From Minwuia thermotolerans (GTDB lineage Bacteria; Pseudomonadota; Alphaproteobacteria; Minwuiales; Minwuiaceae): a stretch of DNA of 64,000 nucleotides. The DNA lies in contig BQJF01000011.1 in assembly GCA_021604565.1 (NCBI GenBank), positions 1 to 64,000 of the forward strand, written 5' to 3'. Shown in pieces: positions 34,675 through 44,833 of the stretch (within the stretch, counting starts at the first letter, position 1; each line of letters opens with the position of its first letter). Both the position numbers and the translations under genes were made by a program. The notes beneath the pieces are model-generated. The model saw nothing but the letters and a program-made list of their open reading frames with translations, was not told where the DNA came from and searched no databases.

Positions 34675-35732
34675 ACCGCGCGCGGGAGAATTCCTGGCTG
34701 ATCCTGATCGGCATCGTCGGTGCCATCTTCCTGATCGGCGCGCCGCAGGTGCTGGAACTGTTCACCATCATCAACCTGACGACCGCCATCGCCATGGCGC
34801 TGCTGGCGCTCAGCCTGGGGCTGGTCTGGGGCTTCGGCGGCATCCTCTGCTTCGGTCAGTCCACCTTCTTCGGCATTGGCGCCTATGCCTATGTCGTCGC
34901 CGCGATCAATTTCGGCGGTACAAGCTGGGCCGTCGTCGTGGCCATCCTGGTCGCCGCCGCCTTCGCTGCGGTGCTGGGCTACTTCATGTTCTACGGACGG
35001 GTGTCGGACGTCTATCTGGGCGTCATCACACTGACCGTCTCCCTGATCTTCTACAATCTGATGCGCCGCACCTCCGGCCCGGAATACAAGATCGGCGATG
35101 CCCTGCTGGGGGGATTCAACGGCATCAACGCGCCACCGCTGAACGTGCCCGGCAACGCAAGCTGGATCCTGTTTCCCGAAGACGTATTTTACGTCGCCAT
35201 GGCCGCGCTGATCATCGGCTATTTCGGCTGTGTCTGGCTGGTCCGGTCGCACTTCGGTCGTGTCGCCGTTGCCATCAGGGAAAACGAGCTGCGCGCCGAA
35301 CTGGTCGGTTATGACGTGCGCCTGCAGAAGCTCCTCCTCTTCGCCGTCGGCGGCGGCATCGCGGGTACGGCAGGCGTGCTGTTCGCCAACGGCGTGGGAC
35401 GGGTGACGCCGGACGTCTTCAACCTCTACAACGCGGCGCTGATCATCATCTGGGTCATTGTCGGAGGACGCGGCACCCTGATCGGCCCGGTACTGGGGGC
35501 GTTCGGCCTGTTCTACCTGATCAGCTCGCTGGGCCAGCAGACCTCCATCAACAACAACCTGGTGCTGGGGGTCATCCTGGTGGTCTTCGTGCTGCTGGTG
35601 CCGAAGGGGATCGTCCCGACCGTCATCGACCTCTGGGACCGGAAACGGGGACGTCGGGGACAGTTCAGACGCCATGGCAGACGGCAGCGGCGTCGTGGAT
35701 CACGGACAGCGGAGACCCGCCATGAAGGGTGA
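34671..35732 (+). CDS. Branched-chain/urea-type ABC permease (UrtC/LivM-like)
   Basis: A 353-residue permease of the LivM/UrtC group with about nine to ten helices; GLVWGFGGILCFGQSTFFGIG and the cytoplasmic loop VAIRENELRAELVGYDV are the family landmarks. Starts with GTG at 34671, overlapping the upstream permease stop. The C-terminal 20 residues are Arg-rich and overlap the start of the ATPase gene by 11 bases. Second transmembrane subunit of the importer. Confidence 0.92.
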   Translation: MNRARENSWLILIGIVGAIFLIGAPQVLELFTIINLTTAIAMALLALSLGLVWGFGGILCFGQSTFFGIGAYAYVVAAINFGGTSWAVVVAILVAAAFAAVLGYFMFYGRVSDVYLGVITLTVSLIFYNLMRRTSGPEYKIGDALLGGFNGINAPPLNVPGNASWILFPEDVFYVAMAALIIGYFGCVWLVRSHFGRVAVAIRENELRAELVGYDVRLQKLLLFAVGGGIAGTAGVLFANGVGRVTPDVFNLYNAALIIIWVIVGGRGTLIGPVLGAFGLFYLISSLGQQTSINNNLVLGVILVVFVLLVPKGIVPTVIDLWDRKRGRRGQFRRHGRRQRRRGSRTAETRHEG

Positions 35733-36444
35733 GATCGTTGTCGAAACCCGTGGCCTGTCGATGCATTTCGGCGGTGTCGTCGCCGTCGACCAGGTGGACT
35801 TCAACCTGCGCGAGAACGAGCTGCGCTGCCTGATCGGACCCAATGGTGCGGGCAAGAGCACGTTCTTCAAGTGCCTGACCGGTCAGCTCAAACCGACGTT
35901 CGGCGACGTGGTGATCCGCGACCTGAACGTGAACCGCGCCCACAGTCACGAGATCGCAGGACTGGGTGTCGGCATCAAGACCCAGGTGCCGAACGTCTTC
36001 GAGGGGCTGTCGGTGCAGGAGAACATCTGGCTCGCCGCGCGCCGGTTCCACCCGGCAGCCCGCGCCCGCAGCCTGGTGGAGGAAACGCTGGATCGGGTCC
36101 GGCTGACAGACATCCGCCGCGAGGTGGTCAATGAACTGAGCCACGGCCAGCGTCAGTGGGTCGAACTCGGCATGGTCATCTCTGCCGAGCCATGGCTGGT
36201 GCTGCTGGACGAACCGGCGGCGGGCATGACCCATGACGAGGTGCTGCTGACCGCCGAGCTGATCCGGGAGATCAACAAGACCGCATCCCTGATCGTGGTG
36301 GAGCATGACATGCAGTTCATCCGCATGATCGCGGACAAGGTCACCGTGTTCCATCGGGGCGCGATCCTGATCGAGGACACGATGGATGTGGTTGCCGCGG
36401 ACCCGACGGTTCGCGAAGTCTATCTGGGGCATCGCAAGAAATGA
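35722..36444 (+). CDS. ABC ATPase (UrtD/LivG-like)
   Basis: A 240-residue ATPase: Walker A GPNGAGKST, signature LSHGQRQWVELGM (a UrtD-like LSHGQ rather than LSGGQ), Walker B WLVLLDEPAAGM and the switch histidine in VVEHDM. The ATG at 35722 (MKGEIVVE) has GGAG seven bases upstream and is preferred over an ATG at 35674 inside the permease gene. First of two ATPases of the importer; its stop overlaps the next start codon (ATGA). Confidence 0.92.
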   Translation: MKGEIVVETRGLSMHFGGVVAVDQVDFNLRENELRCLIGPNGAGKSTFFKCLTGQLKPTFGDVVIRDLNVNRAHSHEIAGLGVGIKTQVPNVFEGLSVQENIWLAARRFHPAARARSLVEETLDRVRLTDIRREVVNELSHGQRQWVELGMVISAEPWLVLLDEPAAGMTHDEVLLTAELIREINKTASLIVVEHDMQFIRMIADKVTVFHRGAILIEDTMDVVAADPTVREVYLGHRKK

Positions 36445-38825
36445 GCGCCGACACCACCATCCTGAGCGCGAAGGGCCTGCGGGCCGGTTATGGCCGGGTC
36501 CCGGTGCTGCACGGCATCGACATGACCGTGGGCGACGGGGAGATCGTCGGCGTGCTGGGCCACAATGGCATGGGCAAGACCACCCTGCTGAAGACGCTCT
36601 GCGGCATCATCCGCCCGACCGGCGGACGCATCGATTTCGACGGCATGGACGTCACCCGCGAACCGGCCCATGCGCGCAGTCGCATGGGCATCGGCTATGT
36701 GCCGCAGGGCCGGGGCATCTTTCCGACGCTGACCGTGACCGACAACCTGCGCATGGGCATCGTCAGCCACGAGGCGGACGAGCATGAAGCGCTGGAGCGG
36801 ATGGTTGCCGAATTTCCCCGCCTGGAGCCGATGATGGACCGGGCCGGTGGTGCGCTCTCCGGCGGGGAACAGCAGATCGTGGCCCTGGCGCGCTGCCTGA
36901 TCAGCGATCCCGACCTGATCCTGCTGGATGAACCGACGGAGGGGATCCAGCCCTCCATCGTCGATGACATTGCCGAACTGCTGGCCAAACTGCGCGATGA
37001 TCGCGGCATTTCCATCGTGCTGGTGGAACAGAACCTGGAGTTCATCACCGGCCTGTCCGACCGCATCCTGCTGCTGCAGAAGGGCGTGATCACCGGTGAA
37101 GTCGACAGCTCCAGCAACGACGCCGCCCTGATCGACGAGTTCACAGGCTTCGGCGGCGGCAATGGCAGCTACCGGCCACCGGTCGAGACATCACCAGCAT
37201 CATCGCCCTCCAATGCAGGCGGGCGGAAACCGGACCAGGGCCCATCACCCCGGCACTCAGAAGCCCGACAGGCGCCAACCCGTTCGACGCCGATACAGGA
37301 GGCGATCTACATGACCGTTCAGCGACCGACCATGAAACAGATGCGGTCCATCGTCGAGGACTTCGGCATGAACATGTCGGACGAGCGGATCCAGGAATTC
37401 ATGGATCTGATGGAACCGAACATGCAGGCCTATGACCTGATCGATTCCCTGCCCGACTACCTGCCGCCGGTCGACTATCCGCGAACCGCCGGATACAGGC
37501 CGGGACCGGACGAGAACCCGATGAACGCCTGGTACGTGAAGACGGAAATCAAGGGTGCCCCGCGCGGGCCGCTGGCAGGCAAGACGGTGGTGCTGAAGGA
37601 CAATGTCTGCCTCGCCGGTGTGCCGATGATGAATGGTGCCGCCACCCTGAAAGGCTATGTTCCGGATGTGGACGCGACCGTCGTGACGCGGCTGCTGGAC
37701 GCCGGAGCGACCATCGTCGGCAAGGCGCACTGTGAATATTTCTGCCTCTCCGGCAGCAGCCACACCAACGCGACCGGCCCGGTGCACAACCCGCACCAGC
37801 GCGGGCGCAGCGCCGGTGGCTCCTCCTCCGGCTCCGGTGCTCTGGTCGGCGCGGGAGAGGTGGACATGGCCATCGGCGGTGATCAGGGCGGCTCCATCCG
37901 CATGCCCGCCAGCTTCTGCGGCTGCTACGGCATGAAGGCCACGCACGGTCTGGTGCCCTATTCCGGTGTCATGCCGATCGAGAACACGATCGACCACACC
38001 GGCCCCATGACGCAGAACGTGCATGACAATGCCCTGATGCTGGAGGCGATAGCCGGTGCCGATGGGCTGGACCCGCGCCAGTACGCTCCACAGGTCGACA
38101 ATTACACGGCGGCGGTCAATCGCGGCGTCGGTGGCCTGCGTATCGGTATGCTGAAGGAAGGCTTTGGGCGGGAAGAGTCGGAGCGTGACGTGGATGACGC
38201 CAACCGCGCCGCCGCCGAGCGGTTCCGCGAGATGGGTGCCACGGTGGATGAGGTCTCGATCCCCATGCACAACATGGGTCCGGCGATCTGGACCCCCATC
38301 GCGCTGGAGGGGCTGACCAACCAGATGATGAAGGGCAATGGCATGGGCACGGGCTGGGAAGGCCTCTATGTCACCAGCCTGCTCGACTTCCATTCCAACT
38401 GGCGCACCCGTGCGGACGAACTGTCGGACAGCCTGAAGATCTCCATGATGGTCGGCGAGTACTTCCAGCGTCACTACCGCGGCCACTTCTATGCCAAGTC
38501 GCAGAACCTGGCTCGGAAGCTCAGGCTGGCCTACGACCAGATGCTGGGCGCCTACGACCTGCTGCTGATGCCGACGACGCCGATGAAGGCGACGCCGATC
38601 CCGGCCCCCGACGCATCCCTGGCCGAATACATCCAGCGCGCGTTCGAGGTGCTGAACAATACCGCACCCTTCGACACCACCGGCCATCCCGCGATGGCTG
38701 TGCCCTGTGGCATGCATGACGGCCTGCCGATCTCCATGATGCTGGTGGGCAAGCACTATGCGGAGAGCACGATCTACCAGGCCGCCGGTGCGTTCGAGCG
38801 GGCGGGCGACTGGCGCAAGATGTAA
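36441..38825 (+). CDS. ABC ATPase (UrtE/LivF-like) fused in frame to an amidase
   Basis: One uninterrupted 794-codon frame with two complete enzymes. Residues 1-240 are a LivF/UrtE-type ATPase: Walker [10 protein letters not shown] (40-48), signature [14 protein letters not shown], Walker [13 protein letters not shown]. Residues 245-290 are a Pro/Ser/Ala-rich linker. From Met291 (ATG 37311) comes an amidase-signature enzyme. Counted from that Met, Lys96, cis-Ser171, Asp191 and Ser195 ([20 protein letters not shown]) fall exactly where they do in the Rhodococcus nitrile-pathway amidase. A perfect AGGAGG (37297-37302) lies eight bases before ATG 37311, so the amidase may also be made as a separate protein. 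Amidase hydrolyses R-CONH2 to acid plus ammonia. Confidence 0.93.
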   Translation: MSADTTILSAKGLRAGYGRVPVLHGIDMTVGDGEIVGVLGHNGMGKTTLLKTLCGIIRPTGGRIDFDGMDVTREPAHARSRMGIGYVPQGRGIFPTLTVTDNLRMGIVSHEADEHEALERMVAEFPRLEPMMDRAGGALSGGEQQIVALARCLISDPDLILLDEPTEGIQPSIVDDIAELLAKLRDDRGISIVLVEQNLEFITGLSDRILLLQKGVITGEVDSSSNDAALIDEFTGFGGGNGSYRPPVETSPASSPSNAGGRKPDQGPSPRHSEARQAPTRSTPIQEAIYMTVQRPTMKQMRSIVEDFGMNMSDERIQEFMDLMEPNMQAYDLIDSLPDYLPPVDYPRTAGYRPGPDENPMNAWYVKTEIKGAPRGPLAGKTVVLKDNVCLAGVPMMNGAATLKGYVPDVDATVVTRLLDAGATIVGKAHCEYFCLSGSSHTNATGPVHNPHQRGRSAGGSSSGSGALVGAGEVDMAIGGDQGGSIRMPASFCGCYGMKATHGLVPYSGVMPIENTIDHTGPMTQNVHDNALMLEAIAGADGLDPRQYAPQVDNYTAAVNRGVGGLRIGMLKEGFGREESERDVDDANRAAAERFREMGATVDEVSIPMHNMGPAIWTPIALEGLTNQMMKGNGMGTGWEGLYVTSLLDFHSNWRTRADELSDSLKISMMVGEYFQRHYRGHFYAKSQNLARKLRLAYDQMLGAYDLLLMPTTPMKATPIPAPDASLAEYIQRAFEVLNNTAPFDTTGHPAMAVPCGMHDGLPISMMLVGKHYAESTIYQAAGAFERAGDWRKM
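37297..37313 (+). promoter_or_regulatory. Internal ribosome-binding site and start for the amidase
   Basis: AGGAGG at 37297-37302 is followed after eight bases by ATG 37311. It lies inside the fused ATPase-amidase frame, exactly where homology to free-standing amidases begins, and is the best Shine-Dalgarno in the operon. Confidence 0.75.
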
Positions 38826-38827
38826 TC

Positions 38828-40528
38828 ATGACTGCACCCGTCGGCGGCCTGTCCCATGTCCGGGGCGATACCGGACCCCGTCTGCGCCGCGAAACCGTGT
38901 CCGGCCTGCTGGCGCGCGCGGTACGCAAGTGGCCCGACCGTCCAGCCGCGGTCTTTGCCGACGCGGGCGTAGGCTGGAACTGGCGGGAACTGGACGTGCA
39001 GGTGGAGCGGCTGGCCGCCGGACTGCTGTCCCTCGGTCTCTATCGCGGTGATCGGGTCGGCATCTGGTCACCGAACCGACCCGAATGGCTGGTGGCACAG
39101 TTCGCCACCGCGCGGCTGGGCCTGATCCTGGTCAACATCAACCCCGCCTACCGCCTGTCGGAGCTGGAGTATGCCCTGAACAAGGTCGGCTGCGCGGCGC
39201 TGATCACCGCCGTGCGGTTCAAGTCCTCCGACTACCTCGGCATGCTACGGGAACTGGCACCCGAACTGGCGAAAGACGCACCAGGCCGACTGAACGCCCG
39301 ACGCCTGCCTGCCTTGCGCTCCGTCATCCAGATGGGTGACAGCGAACAGCCGGGCATGTTCCGCTATCACACCATCATGGCACGGGGCCGCCAGGCCTAC
39401 CGCAGTCGGTTGGAGGGGCTGGAGGCGCGGCTGAAACAGTCCGACCCGATCAACATCCAGTTCACCTCCGGCACCACTGGCACGCCGAAGGGGGCCACCC
39501 TCACCCACCGCAACATCGTCAACAACGGCCATTTCACCGGGCGCGCCATGGGCCTGACGGAACAGGACCGACTCTGTATCCCGGTGCCGCTCTACCACTG
39601 CTTCGGCATGGTGCTCGGCAATCTGGCGGCGACGGCGCACGGCGCCTGCATGGTGTTTCCGGGTGAGGCCTTCGAGGCCCGGCAGACACTTGCCACCCTG
39701 TCACGCGAACGCTGCACCGCAGTGCATGGCGTACCGACCATGTTTCACGCCATGGTCGAGCATCCAGAATTCGGGAAGTTCGACCTCTCCTCGCTCAGGA
39801 CCGGCATCATGTCCGGTGCGCCCTGCCCGGTCAGCCTGATGCAGCGGGTGATGCGGGACATGCACGCCAGCGAGATCACCATCGCCTACGGGATGACCGA
39901 GACCGCCCCCGTCTCCTTCCAGACCTCCATCACCGACCCCGTTTCCCGTCGCACCGGGACCGTCGGGCGGGTTCAGCCCCATGCGGAGGTGAAGATCATC
40001 GACGAGGCCGGACAGACCGTGCCCGTGGGGACGGAGGGCGAACTCTGCACGCGCGGCTATCTGGTCATGCAGGGCTATTGGGGCGATCCGGAGCGCACGG
40101 CGGAATCCATCGATGCCGAGGGCTGGATGCATACCGGCGACCTGGGCCGCTTCGACACAGAGGGCTATGCCAACATCATCGGCCGGGTGAAGGACATGGT
40201 GATCCGGGGTGGGGAGAACATCTACCCCGCCGAGATCGAGGAATTCCTGCGCCGCCACCCCGACATTGCAGACGTGCAGGTTTTCGGCATTCCTGACCCG
40301 AAGTACGGGGAGGAACTCTGCGCCTGGATCGTCCCGCGTGGCGGCGCGAAGCTCTCGGCGGAAAGCGTGCGCGCCTTCTGCACCGACCAGATCGCCCACT
40401 TCAAGATCCCCCGCCATGTCCACACGGTCGCCGAGTTCCCCATGACCGTCACCGGCAAGGCCCGCAAGGTCGAGATGCGGGCCGCGATGATGCAGGAACT
40501 GGGACTGAGCGAGGACCGGACGGCCTGA
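38828..40528 (+). CDS. AMP-forming acyl-CoA synthetase
   Basis: A 566-residue ANL-superfamily ligase: P-loop [16 protein letters not shown] (near residue 215), [32 protein letters not shown] and the C-terminal hinge/lysine motif [13 protein letters not shown]. It activates a carboxylic acid to its CoA thioester through an acyl-AMP. It begins two bases after the amidase stop, so it should activate the acid released by the amidase; the acid is not identified. Closest in pattern to medium/long-chain fatty-acyl-CoA synthetases of the FadD3/FadD13-like group. Confidence 0.94.
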   Translation: MTAPVGGLSHVRGDTGPRLRRETVSGLLARAVRKWPDRPAAVFADAGVGWNWRELDVQVERLAAGLLSLGLYRGDRVGIWSPNRPEWLVAQFATARLGLILVNINPAYRLSELEYALNKVGCAALITAVRFKSSDYLGMLRELAPELAKDAPGRLNARRLPALRSVIQMGDSEQPGMFRYHTIMARGRQAYRSRLEGLEARLKQSDPINIQFTSGTTGTPKGATLTHRNIVNNGHFTGRAMGLTEQDRLCIPVPLYHCFGMVLGNLAATAHGACMVFPGEAFEARQTLATLSRERCTAVHGVPTMFHAMVEHPEFGKFDLSSLRTGIMSGAPCPVSLMQRVMRDMHASEITIAYGMTETAPVSFQTSITDPVSRRTGTVGRVQPHAEVKIIDEAGQTVPVGTEGELCTRGYLVMQGYWGDPERTAESIDAEGWMHTGDLGRFDTEGYANIIGRVKDMVIRGGENIYPAEIEEFLRRHPDIADVQVFGIPDPKYGEELCAWIVPRGGAKLSAESVRAFCTDQIAHFKIPRHVHTVAEFPMTVTGKARKVEMRAAMMQELGLSEDRTA

Positions 40529-40634
40529 GGGACGCGCCGCACGACCAGCGGACGCTTTCAATCTGAGGTCTGATAGGCAAAGCTGGCCCGAGCTCGGCAG
40601 ACCTGCCTGCCGCTGGATTCAGGATGCCAGTTTC

Positions 40635-42272
40635 TTGCGATCTCTCAAATTCGAACCGGGACACACGATCACACCACTGATCGAGGCAGACGAGACCTTC
40701 GCCGAGATCGAGCGCGCTATCGATACAGCGGAGCGCGAGGTGCTGATGGCCTACTGGACCCTCGCCCCGCACCTGGAACTGGTCTCCAGGCGGCAGGGCA
40801 ACTGGGAGGATCTGCTGACCCGGGCGGCGCAACGCGGTGTCGCCTTCCATATCCTGCTGGCCGATTTCGACCCGGTATTCACGGTCCAGCTCCACCGCGA
40901 CGCATGGGAGACGTTTCACCGGCTTCGCGCCATCGATGCCCGTGATGACGTAGCCACGGGCACCGTTCAGGCGGTCTGCTCCCGGAACCTGGCACTGCCC
41001 AACTTGCTGGAGAGGCTGGCCGGACACGCAGTTGCCCAGTTCGAACTCCGCGAGATCGCGAAGCGTCTGGACAGGGAGGCTGCGGGCGACCGGGAAGCTG
41101 CCGGACTGATCGATCAGTCGATTCCCGGCCTCTGGCCTCACCTGAAACGGAACAGTGCCCGGTTCGACAAGGGACGACCAAGGCTGATCCGCCCCCTGCC
41201 TGGATCGCATCACGAGAAGCTGTGTATCGTCGACCGCAAGATCGCCTTCACCGGTGGGCTGGACATTGGCGAACGGCGTTATGACACCGTGGAGCATGAA
41301 GACGACTCGCCCTGGCATGATCTGGCGTGCCGGATCGAAGGACCGGCGGTCGATAACCTGCTGCGCCACTTCATCGAACGCTGGAATACCGAGTGTGCGC
41401 AGTTTCGCGCCTACCTAGACGATCTGCCCGACCGAGAGGGCGTGGCGTTCCGACCGACCGGCGACCTTGCCGAACTGAGAACGCAGCAGTCGGCTTCGGT
41501 TGCATCCGTCGGTACCGGAGAGGTCGCAACGGTCTTTTCCCCCGTCCGCAACGGCGAGAAGACGGAGCAAGGGCGTTCCGATATCGCTGGCGCCGTTGCC
41601 GCGATCATCGGGGCGGCAAGCAGGTTCATCTACATCGAGAGCCAGTACCTGCGTGAACCGCGCGTGGCTGACTGGTTGATCCACGCAGCAACACGCCACC
41701 CGGGCATGGAAGTCATCATCCTGCTGCCGATCGCTCCGGATCGCCTGAGTGCGGACGGTGAATGGAGCAGCGCCACGCGTCACGGCCACTGGCTGCAATG
41801 GCGTAATCTCGAACGTCTGCACCGCACTCTCGGAAAACGTTTCGGGGTCTTCACACTGCTCAGCCATCAACCGAGAACGGAAGACGATGCTGAGGAAGAT
41901 ACTGCGCTGGGTGCGCGCAGCATCTATGTCCACGCCAAGACGATCATCGCAGACGATGAACTGACCATGATCGGATCGGCAAACCTGAACGGCAGAAGCT
42001 TCTCGCTCGATACCGAGACAGCCCTAGTCTGGCGTGACGCCGAAGCAGTCAGGGACTTTCGGGAAAGATTGTGGCGGCATCATCTGGACGATGCCATGCC
42101 GACCGCTTTCGACCCGAATTCGGCATCGGGGCTGGAACTGTGGAACCGGGTATCGGAGGAGAACAAGCGGGCGGAGATCGGGAATCGCCGGGGATTTGCT
42201 GTCGCGTTCGCACGCGAATGGACGGCGCGGAACATCCGCCGATCCAGGCTGATCCGCAACAGGTTCGTCTGA
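40635..42272 (+). CDS. Phospholipase D family protein
   Basis: A 545-residue PLD-superfamily protein with two complete HKD motifs: HEKLCIVD from His193 and HAKTIIAD from His433, followed by GSANLNGRS. The second is the stronger match to phospholipase D/cardiolipin synthase. No membrane helix or signal peptide is seen, so it resembles soluble PLD-like phosphodiesterases more than membrane cardiolipin synthases. The start is given as TTG at 40635, without a clear ribosome-binding site; the next in-frame ATG (40746) would cut into the first domain. It stands alone 106 bases after the synthetase gene. Confidence 0.88.
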   Translation: MRSLKFEPGHTITPLIEADETFAEIERAIDTAEREVLMAYWTLAPHLELVSRRQGNWEDLLTRAAQRGVAFHILLADFDPVFTVQLHRDAWETFHRLRAIDARDDVATGTVQAVCSRNLALPNLLERLAGHAVAQFELREIAKRLDREAAGDREAAGLIDQSIPGLWPHLKRNSARFDKGRPRLIRPLPGSHHEKLCIVDRKIAFTGGLDIGERRYDTVEHEDDSPWHDLACRIEGPAVDNLLRHFIERWNTECAQFRAYLDDLPDREGVAFRPTGDLAELRTQQSASVASVGTGEVATVFSPVRNGEKTEQGRSDIAGAVAAIIGAASRFIYIESQYLREPRVADWLIHAATRHPGMEVIILLPIAPDRLSADGEWSSATRHGHWLQWRNLERLHRTLGKRFGVFTLLSHQPRTEDDAEEDTALGARSIYVHAKTIIADDELTMIGSANLNGRSFSLDTETALVWRDAEAVRDFRERLWRHHLDDAMPTAFDPNSASGLELWNRVSEENKRAEIGNRRGFAVAFAREWTARNIRRSRLIRNRFV

Positions 42273-42296
42273 TCGACACCAGGGCCCGAAGCATGA

Positions 42297-43544
42297 TCAG
42301 AGCTTGACGCTCATCCCCTCGGCAGGCGCGGAACATTTCACTTCCGCACCCTGCTTCGCGATCATTTCCGTGGCGAGGCGCAGTTTCTCGTCAATGGCGT
42401 CGTCGTCCTGGGACGGGTCATGGTGGTAGAGGCAGAGTTCACGGACTTCCGCCTTGCAGGCCAGTTCGACGACCTGGCTGAGGCAACTGTGGCCCCAGCC
42501 GACCTTCGAGGCGTATTCGTCGTCGGTGTAGGTGCTGTCGGTCACCAGCAGGTCCGCGCCGCGCACGAAGTCGGCAAGCTGGTCCATGTACTCCGGCGAG
42601 TGGTAGTCGGAATCCGGCAGGAACAGTTCGTTGTCGGTGATGTAGCAGAAGCTGCGACCGCCATATTCGACCCGGTAGCCCAGGCAATAGCCGGGATGGG
42701 ACAGCAGCATGGTGCGCACCTTCAGCCCGGCCACGTCATAGTCCCCTTCACGCAGGTCGCGGAAGGTGACGCGGGCGCCGAACTCCCGCACCGTGATGGG
42801 GAAATAGGCGCCGTCCATCTGCGCGGAAACCAGGTCACCGATGCCCATGGAGCCATGCGACGGCCCCAGGATCTCGTAATCGTTGCCGGTGACATACAGC
42901 GGCGCGAAGAACGGCAGCGCGTTGATGTGGTCCCAGTGCGGGTGGGAGATGAAGATCTTCCCCTCTGTCCGCGTCTTGCCAGCCTTCATCAGGCTGTCGC
43001 CAACCTCCCGGATTCCACTGCCGGCATCAAAGACGAAGAACTGGCCGCGCGGAAAGTTCAGCGTGATGCAGTTGGTCTGGCCACCGTATTTCAGGCTGTC
43101 AGGTCCAGGTTTCGGCAGGGTGCCGCGCACCCCCCAGAACTTCACCTCCACGGTGTCGTTCAGGATGCGCTCCACTGTCTCCAGAAATGCATCGCCCTTG
43201 ATCGGCTTCTGGATGAAGGCGTCGGCACCCACCTCCAGCGCGCGGCGGCGGTCGTAGTCGAAGGCCTTGCCGGAGAAGACAAAGATGCGGGTGTCGGCAT
43301 GTGCCGGGTCTTCCCGCAGCCTCTGGGTCAGTTCCAGTCCGTCCATGTCCGGCATCATGATGTCGGTGACGACGCCGTCCGGCTTCTCGCGCCGGATGGC
43401 CTCCAGCCCTTCAAGGCTCGACTGAAACACGTCCACCGCATGACCGGCACGCTTCAGCAGCGCTGCAGCATGGCCAGCCGCAACCCGGTCATCATCCACG
43501 ATGATGAAACGGCGCTGCTCGGCCGTGCCGAGATCATCTGGCAC
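42297..43544 (-). CDS. Receiver domain fused to metallo-beta-lactamase hydrolase
   Basis: A 415-residue two-domain protein. Residues 10-128 are a response-regulator receiver with acidic pocket IVDDD, phospho-acceptor Asp61 in VVTDIMMPDMDG, and conserved Lys in IQKPIK. Residues 133-410 are an MBL-fold hydrolase with HPHWDH at 201-206 and later LLSHPG, ITDNE and GWGHS metal/active-site segments, like RNase Z or cyclic-nucleotide phosphodiesterase relatives. A metal-dependent hydrolase controlled by phosphorylation is the simplest reading; its substrate is unknown and no cognate kinase is adjacent. GTG start at 43544, with AGGAGGGG upstream. Confidence 0.9.
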   Translation of the reverse strand: MPDDLGTAEQRRFIIVDDDRVAAGHAAALLKRAGHAVDVFQSSLEGLEAIRREKPDGVVTDIMMPDMDGLELTQRLREDPAHADTRIFVFSGKAFDYDRRRALEVGADAFIQKPIKGDAFLETVERILNDTVEVKFWGVRGTLPKPGPDSLKYGGQTNCITLNFPRGQFFVFDAGSGIREVGDSLMKAGKTRTEGKIFISHPHWDHINALPFFAPLYVTGNDYEILGPSHGSMGIGDLVSAQMDGAYFPITVREFGARVTFRDLREGDYDVAGLKVRTMLLSHPGYCLGYRVEYGGRSFCYITDNELFLPDSDYHSPEYMDQLADFVRGADLLVTDSTYTDDEYASKVGWGHSCLSQVVELACKAEVRELCLYHHDPSQDDDAIDEKLRLATEMIAKQGAEVKCSAPAEGMSVKL

Positions 43545-43636
43545 TTCGGCCCCTCCTGATTCCCTGTCCCCGGCGGACAGTATGAAACGAAACCGTCATG
43601 GATACAGCCCTTCACGCGCTGGTTCGTCGAACCGGC

Positions 43637-44383
43637 TCAGTTCGCGAATACCTTCTGCAGCAATTCGGTCGTCCGCTTGGCCGGATTGGCGCGGATCGCT
43701 GCCTCCTCGACGGCCAGGTAATGGAAGATACCGTCGAGTCCGAGGTCGAGCACGTGACTGGTCAGGTCGGCCCGCAGATCGGGGACCAGCGGCATGTTGC
43801 CGAACTCACCGACGGCATTCTCGTAGGTCCGGATCGCACCGACCTCCGAAAGGCTCCGGTCGACGACAGGCTCCATCTCCGCCAGCAGGCCCGGCGTCAT
43901 GCGCTGACGAAAGTACTGCGTCGCCGCATCCTTCGGACCGTTGAGGATATTCATGGCGTCGTCGATGGTCATGGTGTCGACCGCATCGACAAACAGGTCG
44001 CGAGCCTTGACCGATGCCGTCTCGGCGGCACGGTTCAGGCGTGTCTCCAGGTCGTCGAGCTGGTTCGACATGCCCATGCGGTTCAGCACCTTCTGCGCGC
44101 GGGCCAGATTGTCGGGCAGTGGAATGTGGATCAGGCTGTCACTCTCGAAGCCGCCCACCGCACTGACCTGGTCGATCACGCGGGCGCTGCCGATACGAAG
44201 TGCCTCCTTGAGGCCACGCCCGACCTCATCCGCACCGAGCGCGGAACCGGACGATGAACCACCGAGGGACGGAATGCTCTGCTTTGCACCGCCCAGCAGG
44301 TCCTTGGCCTTGCCGAACAGGCCGTCTGCAGCAGCAGGCGCCGAGAGCAGGGTCAACGCGAGCAGCAGGACAATCTTGCGCAT
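43637..44383 (-). CDS. DUF4197 domain protein with signal peptide
   Basis: A 248-residue secreted protein: signal peptide MRKIVLLLALTLLSAPAAADG with AxA cleavage near residue 20, a Gly/Ser-rich stretch, then the DUF4197 domain (GLKEALRIGSARVIDQVS, LPDNLARAQKVLNRMGM, DQYFRQRM-like ATQYFRQRMT and a C-terminal RTTELLQKVF). Function of the family is unknown; members are periplasmic or outer-membrane associated. ATG 44383 is preferred, with GGAG seven bases before; two other in-frame ATGs lie within 18 bases upstream. Confidence 0.9.
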   Translation of the reverse strand: MRKIVLLLALTLLSAPAAADGLFGKAKDLLGGAKQSIPSLGGSSSGSALGADEVGRGLKEALRIGSARVIDQVSAVGGFESDSLIHIPLPDNLARAQKVLNRMGMSNQLDDLETRLNRAAETASVKARDLFVDAVDTMTIDDAMNILNGPKDAATQYFRQRMTPGLLAEMEPVVDRSLSEVGAIRTYENAVGEFGNMPLVPDLRADLTSHVLDLGLDGIFHYLAVEEAAIRANPAKRTTELLQKVFAN

Positions 44384-44833
44384 GTTCATTCTCCACATCA
44401 CTGGGCCGGGGCCATGATGATCATCTCAGTCACAGACGTATATGGAAAGTGGCGGCGTCTCCGCGATGCGGAGATACCACGGCGACCCGGACAGCATGGA
44501 TTGGGGGGTCGGGGATCCTGATTGCTGCCCGGGTCGTCGGGAGCCCGAAGGCTGGTCACACAACAGCAAGCAACAGGCCAGAATTCGCTGGCACGGGAAC
44601 CTTCCAGGCAATTAACCAGCAGGAAAGCTGCCGTGAAACGAAGATTCGGATGCCAGATTGCGTACTTGGCCGAAATGCCGTTGGTCCGGGATTTCCCCGA
44701 GATTGTCTGAAGTGTGACGCCTGTTAACTTTGCACGGGCGCAGTTGACCTTACGCAAACCACGAACAGGGATTGCAAATAGCCGTGATCAATGCTCCGAA
44801 ACGCGACTGGCGGTGCATATTGGGACAGCGGCA
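44384..44833. other. Divergent intergenic region, no gene seen
   Basis: This 450-base gap lies between the minus-strand DUF4197 gene and the plus-strand deiminase gene. Short open frames on both strands show no ribosome-binding site, no codon pattern of the neighbours and no recognisable protein. A small hairpin (CTCCGC-GAT-GCGGAG, 44459-44473) is the only visible structure. Its G+C is somewhat lower than that of the flanking genes. Confidence 0.5.

Noticed and set aside
44398-44757. Open frames on both strands in the 44.4-44.8 kb gap
   Set aside because: No ribosome-binding site, no recognisable protein and poor codon pattern.
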